Shown in pieces: positions 1 to 6,921 of a stretch of DNA of 16,472 nucleotides. The stretch is from Cyclobacteriaceae bacterium (GTDB lineage: Bacteria; Bacteroidota; Bacteroidia; Cytophagales; Cyclobacteriaceae): NCBI GenBank assembly GCA_025363495.1, contig JANYDR010000347.1:1-16472 (forward strand). The letters run 5' to 3'. Positions within the stretch are counted from its first letter, which is position 1. Every line of letters begins with the position of its first letter. Below the pieces are notes generated by a model. The model ran no database searches, had not been told where the DNA came from, and saw nothing but the letters and a program-made list of their open reading frames with translations. Position numbers and translations under genes: made by a program.

Positions 1-776
1 TTGAAGCCGGCAAATATGATCTGGTACTCGAACCATCCCATACATGGCTAACCATTCATGAATCGGTTGGACATCCATTAGAACTGGATCGCGTGCTCGG
101 TTATGAGGCCAACCTTGCGGGAACAAGCTTTGCCACATTTGACAAGTGGCAATCCAAGAAATTCAATTACGGAAGTAAACAAGTGACGTTGTTTGCCGAT
201 AAAATCCAGCCAGGATCATTGGGATATGTTGGATATGACGATGAAGGTGTAAAAACCAAGCGTTGGGATCTTGTAAAAGATGGAACACTTGTAAACTATC
301 AGGCAATACGCGATCAGGTGAGTCTGCTTGGTGAAAAGGAATCTCACGGCTGCTGCTATGCACAAAGCTGGAATGATGTTCAGTTTCAACGAATGGCCAA
401 TGTTTCGCTGGCACCAGGAAAAGAACTTGTAACACCTCAGCAAATGATCAGTGGCATTGATAAGGGAATTTATATTGTGAAAGACAGCTCCTATTCGATC
501 GATCAGCAACGCTACAATTTCCAGTTCAGCGGTGTCCTTTTCTTTGAAATAAAAGCAGGAAAAATTGTTGGCATGTTAAAAGACGTTGCCTATCAGGCGA
601 ATACGCAGGAATTCTGGAATTCGTGTGTTCAGGTATGTGATGAACGCGACTACCGGTTGAACGGAACATTCTTCGATGGCAAAGGACAGCCGCCGCAGTC
701 AAATTCAGTCTCTCACGGATCGGCTACGGCCCGGTTTAACGGAGTGAATGTGATCAACACAGCTCGCTCTATCTAA
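1..776 (+). CDS. tldD: TldD-type metalloprotease subunit, 3' part
   Basis: The gene is cut by the window's left edge; the frame is open from base 3, so a GTG at 93 is internal and not the start. TldD is the catalytic half of the TldD/TldE zinc protease, which in E. coli degrades unfolded peptides and matures peptide antibiotics such as microcin B17. The HExxxH zinc motif (HESVGH) is at 57-74, followed by a family-typical glycine-rich segment. About 206 residues later the C-terminal motif reads FFDGKGQP, then SHGSATARF and VNVINT, matching the C-terminal end of TldD proteins. The Cys that binds zinc in E. coli TldD appears replaced here, with Asp (codon 675-677) just before GKGQ. The gene ends 37 bases before tldE on the same strand, so the two are probably one operon. 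The family call is secure; the ligand assignment is an alignment by eye. Confidence 0.93.
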   Translation, partial: EAGKYDLVLEPSHTWLTIHESVGHPLELDRVLGYEANLAGTSFATFDKWQSKKFNYGSKQVTLFADKIQPGSLGYVGYDDEGVKTKRWDLVKDGTLVNYQAIRDQVSLLGEKESHGCCYAQSWNDVQFQRMANVSLAPGKELVTPQQMISGIDKGIYIVKDSSYSIDQQRYNFQFSGVLFFEIKAGKIVGMLKDVAYQANTQEFWNSCVQVCDERDYRLNGTFFDGKGQPPQSNSVSHGSATARFNGVNVINTARSI

Positions 777-779
777 TTA

Positions 780-803
780 CAAAATCAAGAAATCACCAAA
801 TCA
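780..803. repeat. Three-unit 8-bp tandem array in the tldD-tldE gap
   Basis: Three consecutive 8-mers (780-787, 788-795, 796-803) all end in AAATCA and differ in their first two bases. They fill most of the 37-base gap between tldD and tldE. Such a short array could be chance, but similar short-period arrays occur at several other junctions in this window. Confidence 0.5.
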
Positions 804-813
804 TAAATAGATT

Positions 814-2157
814 ATGGCTATAATTTCAAGCGACGACTCAAAGAGAATCTTAGAAAAGATAGTGGCATTCTCCAAAGCGGATGGGTGTGAGTCACGATTG
901 AGTAACGTCGTCACCAACAACATTCGTTACGCCCGCAATTCGGTTTCTACTGCCGGAAAAAATACTGACATGTCTGTAAGTGTGCAATCATACTTCGGCA
1001 AAAAATCCGGCACATCCACTATCAACGAGCTGGATGACGCATCTCTTGAAAAGGTTGTTCGCCGTTCGGAAGAGCTGGCACAACTCGCTCCCATCAATCC
1101 TGAATTCATGGAGCCAGTAACGCCACAACAATACGGCGAATCAAAAACATATTTCAGTTCCATTGAAGATTTTGGACCCGACAAAAAAGCGGAAGCCGCA
1201 AACATTAGTATGGTACTGGCGGCCAAGCAGAATGTGGCGGCAGCAGGTTTCATGGAAGATTCCGCAAGCGCCGATGCTATCATGAACGGCAAAGGACTTT
1301 ATGCTTACAATAAAACTTCGGGTGTAAACTTTACGGTCACCATGCGAAGCAATGACGGATCGGGATCAGGCTGGGCAACGCGTGACTACAATGATGTTTC
1401 AAAGCTTGATGTAAATGAAGCTTCCGCAATTGCGATCGATAAAGCAGTGCAGTCACGTCAGGCAAGAGCACTTGAGCCGGGTAAATACACGGTTATTTTA
1501 GAGCCCGCTGCTGTTGCCGAAATGCTTCAGAACATGATCTTCGCCATGAGCGCCAGAAGTGCCGATGAAGGCCGAAGCTTCCTTACTAAAAAAGGTGGTG
1601 GCAATAAAGTCGGTGAAAAAATTATGGATGAACGCATATCCATTTACTCTGATCCGTTCAATCTTGAATCGCCTGCCAGTCCATGGAATCAGGATGGCCT
1701 TCCGAATAAAAGAATGGATTTGATTAAAAACGGTGTTGTCAGCAACATGTTGTACGACAGGTTCTGGGCCGCAAAAAAGAATGTTGCTCCTGTTCCAAAT
1801 CCGGCAAACGTGATCATGACGGGCGGTAGTGCTTCATTGGAGGATATGATCAAGGACACCAAGAAAGGAATTCTCGTCACTCGCTTCTGGTATGTTAGAT
1901 CTGTCGATCCACAAACTCAGTTATACACAGGTCTTACACGTGACGGCACTTTCTATATTGAGAATGGCAAAATAAAATATCCGGTTAAAAATTTCAGGTT
2001 CAATGAAAGTCCTGTGATCATGTTTAATAACCTGGAAACACTTGGCAAGCAGGTTCGGGTGGGTCGCGCAATTGGACCGGCAGCGGGTGGAAGTTTTTTG
2101 ATACCAACAGTGAAAGTGAGGGACTTTACGTTTACGAGTTTGTCTGACGCGGTTTGA
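814..2157 (+). CDS. tldE: TldE/PmbA-type subunit of the TldD/TldE protease
   Basis: A protein of 447 residues, the usual size for PmbA/TldE. It shares the two-domain TldD fold but has no HExxxH motif, as expected for the non-catalytic partner that heterodimerises with TldD. Family features are the N-terminal segment with IRYARNSVSTAG, the central PGKYTVILEPAAVAEML, a region around DPFNLESPASPWNQDGLPNKRMDLIKNGV, and the C-terminal RFNESPVIMFNNLETLG followed by a conserved PTVKVRDFTF end. The ATG at 814 has no Shine-Dalgarno sequence, in line with most genes here. It follows tldD by 37 bases, so co-expression and a cytoplasmic TldD/E complex are inferred. It ends facing the convergent M20 gene, with an inverted repeat between them. 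Confidence 0.93.
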   Translation: MAIISSDDSKRILEKIVAFSKADGCESRLSNVVTNNIRYARNSVSTAGKNTDMSVSVQSYFGKKSGTSTINELDDASLEKVVRRSEELAQLAPINPEFMEPVTPQQYGESKTYFSSIEDFGPDKKAEAANISMVLAAKQNVAAAGFMEDSASADAIMNGKGLYAYNKTSGVNFTVTMRSNDGSGSGWATRDYNDVSKLDVNEASAIAIDKAVQSRQARALEPGKYTVILEPAAVAEMLQNMIFAMSARSADEGRSFLTKKGGGNKVGEKIMDERISIYSDPFNLESPASPWNQDGLPNKRMDLIKNGVVSNMLYDRFWAAKKNVAPVPNPANVIMTGGSASLEDMIKDTKKGILVTRFWYVRSVDPQTQLYTGLTRDGTFYIENGKIKYPVKNFRFNESPVIMFNNLETLGKQVRVGRAIGPAAGGSFLIPTVKVRDFTFTSLSDAV

Positions 2158-2167
2158 TTTTAAAAAG

Positions 2168-2216
2168 AAGTTCTGGGTTCTAAGTTCTGGGTGATCTAAC
2201 CTAGAACCCAGAACTC
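2168..2216. repeat. Heptamer array forming an inverted repeat (possible bidirectional terminator)
   Basis: The 77-base gap between convergent tldE and the M20 gene carries 7-bp units GTTCTGG, GTTCTAA, GTTCTGG (2170-2190), then their complement as CTAGAAC and CCAGAAC (2201-2214). The arms AGTTCTGGGTTCTA (2169-2182) and TAGAACCCAGAACT (2202-2215) are perfectly complementary, 14 bp, with a 19-base loop. The RNA hairpin could end transcription from both sides, but no T-tract follows on either strand, so terminator function is inference. Confidence 0.6.
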
Positions 2217-2234
2217 ACCCCGTTGAATCTACAC

Positions 2235-3557
2235 TTACTTATCAGTCTTCAACTTCGGCTCAGTACCAGCGTAATCAAAAACCAGGTTACAAAACGCATT
2301 CACACCCACAACAAGACCGCTCTCATCAATGTAAAATGAAGGTGTATGATGAGGCCCTGCCGTCTTGGGATCTTGTCCCTTCTTCAGTCCACCAAGAGAG
2401 AAAAACAATCCAGGAACTTTTTCAGCGAAGAAAGAGAAATCTTCACTTCCTGTTATCGGAGGCGTCAGGATAATATTGTTATCACCCGCAGTTCTCGTAA
2501 GCGATGGAAGCATTCTCGCCGTCAACGCCAGATTATTAAATGTCACAGGATAATGAGTTGAGTAAGGTAACTCAACAATGGCGGTTGCCCCAGCAGCCTG
2601 TGCAGTCAATGTCGCAATTTCCCTTACCCTGTTAGTTACCATTTTCTCGTCCTCAGCGCTAAGCGTGCGAATGGTACCCATCATTTCCACTTTCTCTGGG
2701 ATAATATTCGAACGATTACCTCCATGGATTGAGCCTATCGTAACAACAGCTGCATTATTCACAATATTCACGTTTCTGCTCACAATGCTTTGAAGACTCG
2801 TTACGATTTGTGAGGCAACCAATATCGGATCGACGGAAGTCCAAGGGGCAGCACCATGTGAAGGCTTGCCCACGACCGTGATCTTAACATCATTCACAGA
2901 TGCAGCAGTGCCTCCGGGACGATATGTTATTTTTCCTGCCTCAGCGACGGAGGAAATATGTATTCCAAATATTGCATCCACCTTTGGACTTTCCAGCACG
3001 CCTTCTTTAACCATCAGTTCGGCTCCGCCCTCTTCACCAACGGGAGCGCCTTCTTCTGCTGGCTGAAAGATGAACTTCACTGTTCCTTTGAGTTCTTTTT
3101 TCATTGAAGCCAACACTTCAGCAGCACCCATGAGCATGGCAACGTGCGTATCATGACCGCATGCGTGCATTACACTTACTTCAGCGCCGTTGTAGGTAGT
3201 CTTAACTTTTGAAGCGAACGGGAGATCATTCTTCTCTTCAACCGGTAGCGCATCCATGTCGGCTCTCAGCGCGATAACTGGACCAGGGAGATCTCCTTTT
3301 AATATTCCGACTACACCGGTTTTGGCAACTCCTGTTTTGACTTCCAATCCTAGCGACTGCAAATGCTTCGCTATAAGAGCGGATGTTCTAACCTCTCTGT
3401 TGCCCAATTCAGGATGCTCGTGGATATCTCTGCGCCAGGCGATAACTTTAGGCTCTATTACGGCGGCTTTTGTCTTAATGGCTAACCGGATTTTGTCGGA
3501 CTGTGCTATGCTAAAGATCGAGGCGGCCAACAGCGTGAGAATAAGTAAGTATTTCAT
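2235..3557 (-). CDS. Exported M20D-family amidohydrolase (amidase/carboxypeptidase)
   Basis: A 440-residue zinc hydrolase of the M20D group (hippurate hydrolase, IAA-amino-acid and N-acyl-amino-acid amidohydrolases), which cleaves N-acyl or amide bonds on amino acids or peptides. Residues 1-19 form a typical signal peptide (MKYLLILTLL then hydrophobic, SIAQ), so the enzyme probably works in the periplasm or outside the inner membrane. Metal-site motifs are RRDIHEHPELG (about 42-52), HACGHD (131-136, Cys133 and His135), PAEEG (Glu168-Glu169), His200, and a C-terminal HHTPSF. The lid/dimerisation domain begins near PSHGAAPWTSVDP. Start is the ATG at 3557-3555 without a Shine-Dalgarno. The gene is monocistronic, convergent with tldE and divergent from the PAS gene. 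The substrate cannot be read from sequence. Confidence 0.93.
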   Translation of the reverse strand: MKYLLILTLLAASIFSIAQSDKIRLAIKTKAAVIEPKVIAWRRDIHEHPELGNREVRTSALIAKHLQSLGLEVKTGVAKTGVVGILKGDLPGPVIALRADMDALPVEEKNDLPFASKVKTTYNGAEVSVMHACGHDTHVAMLMGAAEVLASMKKELKGTVKFIFQPAEEGAPVGEEGGAELMVKEGVLESPKVDAIFGIHISSVAEAGKITYRPGGTAASVNDVKITVVGKPSHGAAPWTSVDPILVASQIVTSLQSIVSRNVNIVNNAAVVTIGSIHGGNRSNIIPEKVEMMGTIRTLSAEDEKMVTNRVREIATLTAQAAGATAIVELPYSTHYPVTFNNLALTARMLPSLTRTAGDNNIILTPPITGSEDFSFFAEKVPGLFFSLGGLKKGQDPKTAGPHHTPSFYIDESGLVVGVNAFCNLVFDYAGTEPKLKTDK

Positions 3558-3584
3558 TGTAATAATTAAGGTTTAATCTATGTG

Positions 3585-3597
3585 ATCAATTATTGAT
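3585..3597. promoter_or_regulatory. Near-palindrome, copy 1, upstream of the M20 gene
   Basis: ATCAAT-T-ATTGAT is a dyad with 6-bp arms and one central base, 27 bases upstream of the M20 start codon. On the minus strand the sequence AATCAATAATTGAT is identical over 14 bases to the element at 4065-4078 near the PAS gene. Position and symmetry suit a dimeric regulator's operator shared by the two divergent genes; this is inference from two AT-rich copies only. Confidence 0.4.
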
Positions 3598-3619
3598 TAA
3601 TATTCTTCAATTACAATAT

Positions 3620-3641
3620 TTTATATGGCAGTTCATATAAA
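3620..3641. promoter_or_regulatory. 8-bp inverted repeat upstream of the M20 gene
   Basis: Arms TTTATATG (3620-3627) and CATATAAA (3634-3641) are perfectly complementary around a 6-base loop. It sits about 62 bases upstream of the M20 start codon, where an operator could lie. Its AT-richness means it could also be chance. Confidence 0.3.
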
Positions 3642-3764
3642 TATTATTTCAAATTCTGCCGATGTTTTTCTCATGCTTGCGAATTCGGTTGTATTCGCCC
3701 CGGAGTTTGATTGACCACTCATAGCAATCCTTTCTTTGCCCTCTCAAAATTTGTTTTTCATATA

Positions 3765-3872
3765 ATGAGAGCGATCGCCTGGTTTTTCATTTTGTCAGCA
3801 AGCTGCGGCAGACAGGGAGCTGTCTTTGATTCGGGAATGTCCAATCTCGGATTTAGATGTGCAATGGATTGA
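3765..3872 (+). pseudogene. Relic ending like a SUMF1/formylglycine-generating-enzyme domain
   Basis: A 35-codon reading frame from ATG 3765 to TGA 3870-3872. Its last residues read SGMSNLGFRCAMD, which closely matches the highly conserved C-terminal end of FGE-sulfatase (SUMF1) domains (SxSNLGFRCAxD in the human enzyme). The beginning, MRAIAWFFILSASC, resembles a short lipoprotein signal with a lipobox-like LSASC. The rest of the roughly 200-residue domain is missing and no further homology shows upstream. The simplest reading is a gene reduced by internal deletion to its final residues; alternatively the N-terminal resemblance is accidental and only the tail is a relic. It is probably not functional. 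Confidence 0.5.
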
Positions 3873-3944
3873 CAAAACTCACTATTTAAATCTAACTGTC
3901 TCTAATATTTCCACCTGCATGCTTAAATAGCCGCTACTTATATT

Positions 3945-3966
3945 ATTGGGTATTTAAATACCCAAT
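3945..3966. promoter_or_regulatory. 22-bp perfect palindrome
   Basis: The arm ATTGGGTATTT is followed directly by its exact reverse complement, centred between 3955 and 3956, with no loop. With no loop and no adjacent T-run, a protein-binding site fits better than a terminator. It lies about 208 bases upstream of the PAS gene's ATG and 388 from the M20 start. The half-palindrome core TATTTAAAT also occurs near 3884-3892. Confidence 0.45.
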
Positions 3967-4063
3967 TATCAAAAGACTTAGTCAGAAATCATTATTTCAT
4001 ACGGCATGAGATTTTAAGTTCGATAGCCAGGAAAGAATAGAAACCTTCACAGGCCATCAGATA

Positions 4064-4080
4064 GAATCAATAATTGATTC
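4064..4080. promoter_or_regulatory. Near-palindrome, copy 2, upstream of the PAS gene
   Basis: Arms GAATCAAT and ATTGATTC flank a single central A. Fourteen bases, AATCAATAATTGAT, match the minus-strand copy at 3598-3585. It ends 94 bases before the ATG at 4175. The pairing of near-identical dyads at both ends of a divergent region suggests a shared regulator; no motif identifies it. Confidence 0.4.
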
Positions 4081-4174
4081 ATTCTTAAGCAAGCACAAGC
4101 CAATCAAATAAAAATATAGTAAAGAACTTTAAAGAGATACGTACGCTCTTTTGAAAAAAAGAATTTTAATCAAA

Positions 4175-5872
4175 ATGAAAAATGTAAATCTTCTTCAAAG
4201 AGAACTCACTTTCTGGGCACCCGGGAAAGAGAAGAGCTCAGCGAAAAATCCATTCCCGAAGAGTTATTTGATCTTTAAAAGCTATGCGAGGGCAAACCGT
4301 TCGGAAGAATTAATTATTGCCAATAAAAAACTCTTATTTCAGAACGACGAAAAGAAAAAACGCGCGGCGGAACTTGCCATAGCAAATTACGAACTTGCTT
4401 TCCAAAACCATGAAAAAGAAAAAAGGGCTGAAGAATTGATCATCGCGAATAAAGAACTCAGTTTCCAAAACAGCGAAAAAGAAAAAAGGGCTTCTGAGTT
4501 GGTTGTTGCCAATGACGAACTGGGATTTCAGAACGGTGAAAAAGAAAAACGGGCTAATGAACTGATCATCGCTAATAAGGAACTTGCGTTTCAAAATGCA
4601 GAAAAGGAAAAACGGGCCAATGAACTTATAGTTGCGAATCAGGAGCTCGCGTTTCAAAATGGCGAAAAAGAAAAAAGAGCGGCTGAATTAATTATTGCCA
4701 ATAAGGAGCTCGCATTCCAAAACCTGGAAAAAGAAAGAAGAGCGGCAGAGCTAATTGTCGCCAATGAAGAGCTCGCCTTTCAAAATAGCGAAAAAGAAAA
4801 ACGTGCTGCCGAACTGATCGTTGCAAAAGAAAAACAAGCAATTGAATTGCTCTTTGCCAATATTGAACTTAAAAAAGCGGAAAAAAATATTGAATTCGAC
4901 CGTAATAACATAAAGTCATTAATTAATAATACCCATGACCTGATGTGGAGTGTTGATAGAAACTATAAATTCATTACCTCCAATCATGCATTTGATGAGA
5001 TCGTCAAACGCACGTCGGGCCGCGTGGTTACTAAAGGTGGTAATGCTCTCCTGGCGGGATTTACTGAAGAGAAGCTGGAAAAGTATTTAACGTATTATGA
5101 ACGGGCATTCGCTGGAGAAACATTTACAGAGATAGAATTTACGAGCACACCGAATGAATTCTGGTCAGAGATTTCTTTTTATCCCATTAAAAATGTTGAT
5201 AAAATAATTGGTACTGCATGTTTTTCAAGGAATATTACATTAAGAAAAAAAGAAGAGAATCATCTAAAGCTCCTGGAATCAGTGATTACCAATACTGCCG
5301 ATTCGGTCCTTATCCTGGATGCATTACCCAAAGATAAGGGAGGTGTCAGGATCATGTTTGTAAATGATGCCTTTACAAACATGACTGGTTATTCGAAAGA
5401 AGAAGTCATGGATAAAAGTCCTTACTTCCTGTTAGGACCAAATTCTGATCTATCGAAAGTGAACGATTTAAAAGAGTGCGTTAAAAATCACGAGGCATGC
5501 GAGATTGAGATCATTCAATATAATAAAGATGGAACGGAAATATGGGTCAGTTTAGAAGTCGCATCCGTAATAAATAATCGTGGCGTGACCACGCACTTCA
5601 TTGCGATTGAGCGGAATGTAACCGAGCGGCTCAAAAATTTACAGGCCATAAAAGATCAAAACACAAAATTGAGAGAGATCGCCAAAATGCAATCTCATGA
5701 CGTGCGCGGACCACTGGCTAGAATTATGGGGCTGGTAAATCTGCTGGCAAATCACTTTAATGTTGATGATAAGGATGACGTTTTAAGTAAATTAACAACA
5801 TGCTCTAACGAATTGGATGAGGTCATAACACGAATTGTAAGGAAGGCTGAAGAAGCTGAATACTCAAAGTAA
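4175..5872 (+). CDS. PAS-domain sensor-like protein with coiled-coil repeats and a DHp motif, lacking a kinase domain
   Basis: The preferred start is ATG 4175 (565 residues); an in-frame TTG at 4151 would add eight. Numbering from that TTG, residues 50-217 are eight 21-residue repeats (consensus RAAELIIANKELAFQNxEKEK) plus a degenerate ninth, three heptads each and predicted to be a long signalling coiled coil. A PAS-like domain follows (about 240-350), then a clear second PAS (about 355-490, with FVNDAFTNMTGYSKEEVM). Next comes a HisKA/DHp-like helix MQSHDVRGPLARIMG with a candidate phosphoacceptor His516. The protein ends about 57 residues later at LDEVITRIVRKAEE, with no N, G1, F or G2 boxes, so it has no ATPase domain. 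It has no membrane segment and is probably cytoplasmic. It may receive or relay phosphate or act as a scaffold. The stop lies 3 bases from the convergent yihY stop, leaving no room for a lost kinase domain. Confidence 0.85.
   Translation: MKNVNLLQRELTFWAPGKEKSSAKNPFPKSYLIFKSYARANRSEELIIANKKLLFQNDEKKKRAAELAIANYELAFQNHEKEKRAEELIIANKELSFQNSEKEKRASELVVANDELGFQNGEKEKRANELIIANKELAFQNAEKEKRANELIVANQELAFQNGEKEKRAAELIIANKELAFQNLEKERRAAELIVANEELAFQNSEKEKRAAELIVAKEKQAIELLFANIELKKAEKNIEFDRNNIKSLINNTHDLMWSVDRNYKFITSNHAFDEIVKRTSGRVVTKGGNALLAGFTEEKLEKYLTYYERAFAGETFTEIEFTSTPNEFWSEISFYPIKNVDKIIGTACFSRNITLRKKEENHLKLLESVITNTADSVLILDALPKDKGGVRIMFVNDAFTNMTGYSKEEVMDKSPYFLLGPNSDLSKVNDLKECVKNHEACEIEIIQYNKDGTEIWVSLEVASVINNRGVTTHFIAIERNVTERLKNLQAIKDQNTKLREIAKMQSHDVRGPLARIMGLVNLLANHFNVDDKDDVLSKLTTCSNELDEVITRIVRKAEEAEYSK
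4298..4801 (+). repeat. Eight tandem 63-bp coding repeats
   Basis: Eight in-frame 63-bp units each encode a 21-residue helical repeat of the PAS protein. A partial ninth follows, beginning RAAELIVAKEK. The amino-acid units are very similar, with variation mainly at residues 3, 6-7, 10, 13 and 17, while DNA copies differ at many synonymous positions (GAA/GAG, CTT/CTC/TTA, GCG/GCC/GCT). Copy number could still change by recombination. Confidence 0.92.
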
Positions 5873-5875
5873 AGC

Positions 5876-6877
5876 TTAACGAAGGCTTTTATTTCTTTTC
5901 TTCTCTCTCTTATGCTGCTCAATTGCCTCCACCTTCTGCCCGTAGTGAAGGCTTGCGTTGATCTCATACCCAAATAATAACACCACTGTCATCAATTGTA
6001 TCCATGCCATGAGCGCGATGAGCACTCCTATTGAACCATATACCTTATTATAGCTAGCAAAATTGGAAACGTAAAATGAAAATCCGTACGATATTCCAAG
6101 ACAGGCAAGCGTAGCAATGAGTGAGCCTATGGAAAAAAACTTCCAGTTGTAATGAACAGCCGGACCAAAATAATAAATGAAGGATACGGCAAAAAAGAAA
6201 ACAACAAAGATCACGAAGAACCGAAGTGATAAGAGACTGTATAACGATAACTTGTCTGTCCTCATATGACTTAGGTCTGAAAGCTCGTGTGTCACGCGGC
6301 CCACAATCACCTCCCCCACAATCAACAGCACCACCGCTGAAAGTAACACCACCGCCAATAAAACAGTAAGGCCGGTTGCAGTAAGTCGCATTCTAAAAAA
6401 CCCGCGGTTCTCGACCGTTTTATAACATGCATTGAATGCTCGCATAAGGGTCATCATTCCGTTTGTAGCAAGATAAAATGCGAGTACAAAACCAAACGTA
6501 AGTAAACCACCACGCTGTTTGCTTAGGATGTCAGTCACAGTAGAAGCCACAACTTCGTACATACTCGCAGGCATGTAATCACTCAGAAATAACATGATGC
6601 TTTTGGTGGTGATGGCAGGAAAATAAGTGGAGATATAAGGAATAAGTGTAAACAGGAAAATGATAGTTGGAAAAATCGCGAGGATAAAGTTGTACGCCAC
6701 GCCATTGGCACGGTCCATGATCTCGTCTTCATCAATATTGAATAAGAAGATCTTGAAGAATTTATAAAGCGAAAGATGATGATTGCCCCTTCCTTTAATT
6801 TTTATTTTTTTCAACCACGCGCGACTGTAACGGGCAGAGGGGATTTTTAAAATTCGCTTGCGGTAGGAGTATTTCAT
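5876..6877 (-). CDS. YihY/BrkB-family inner-membrane protein
   Basis: ATG at 6877 is preferred; a TTG at 6889 would add four residues. The protein of about 333 residues belongs to the YihY/virulence factor BrkB family. This family, once called ribonuclease BN, consists of multi-spanning inner-membrane proteins without a settled biochemical role. Diagnostic segments are the early ANGVAYNFILAIFPTIIFLF, a GFVLAFYLATNGMMTLMRAFN motif, the FIYYFGPAVHYNWKFFSIGS segment, and YNKVYGSIGVLIALMAWIQL near the end. About six membrane segments are visible, with basic N- and C-terminal tails (the last residues are rich in Lys and Arg). It lies 44 bases downstream of the thioesterase gene on the same strand and is probably the last gene of that operon. 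Its 3' end abuts the PAS gene. Confidence 0.9.
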   Translation of the reverse strand: MKYSYRKRILKIPSARYSRAWLKKIKIKGRGNHHLSLYKFFKIFLFNIDEDEIMDRANGVAYNFILAIFPTIIFLFTLIPYISTYFPAITTKSIMLFLSDYMPASMYEVVASTVTDILSKQRGGLLTFGFVLAFYLATNGMMTLMRAFNACYKTVENRGFFRMRLTATGLTVLLAVVLLSAVVLLIVGEVIVGRVTHELSDLSHMRTDKLSLYSLLSLRFFVIFVVFFFAVSFIYYFGPAVHYNWKFFSIGSLIATLACLGISYGFSFYVSNFASYNKVYGSIGVLIALMAWIQLMTVVLLFGYEINASLHYGQKVEAIEQHKREKKRNKSLR

Positions 6878-6921
6878 TCTTGTAGTCAAAAGCGCTGGGT
6901 AGGCGCTATTCCGGCCCTAAT

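Larger units (their letters stand above)
3558..4150. other. 593-base gene-poor divergent intergenic region
   Basis: This is the longest stretch without an intact gene, lying between the divergent M20 and PAS genes. It is AT-rich and holds two copies of a near-palindrome, a hairpin, a 22-bp palindrome and a small gene relic, each listed separately. A 33-codon stretch open at 4010-4111 (no start codon, ending TAA) looks mildly protein-like but is not recognisable. I found no tRNA and no convincing promoter. Confidence 0.7.

Noticed and set aside
3770..3777. GCGATCGC, the HIP1 octamer of cyanobacteria
   Set aside because: A single occurrence within the gene relic; the rest of the window gives no sign of a cyanobacterium.
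4010..4111. 33-codon protein-like stretch ending in TAA upstream of the PAS gene
   Set aside because: It has no start codon, is preceded directly by a TGA, and matches no family I recognise; AT-rich DNA easily gives such frames.
4334..4657. 107-codon open frame on the minus strand opposite the coding repeats
   Set aside because: It exists only because the 63-bp repeats keep the opposite frame open; its protein is a repeated FFFFxVLxxxFxI pattern with no independent support.
4298..4801. Regular 63-bp repeats considered as a CRISPR-like array
   Set aside because: The units are contiguous, coding and in frame, with no spacers.
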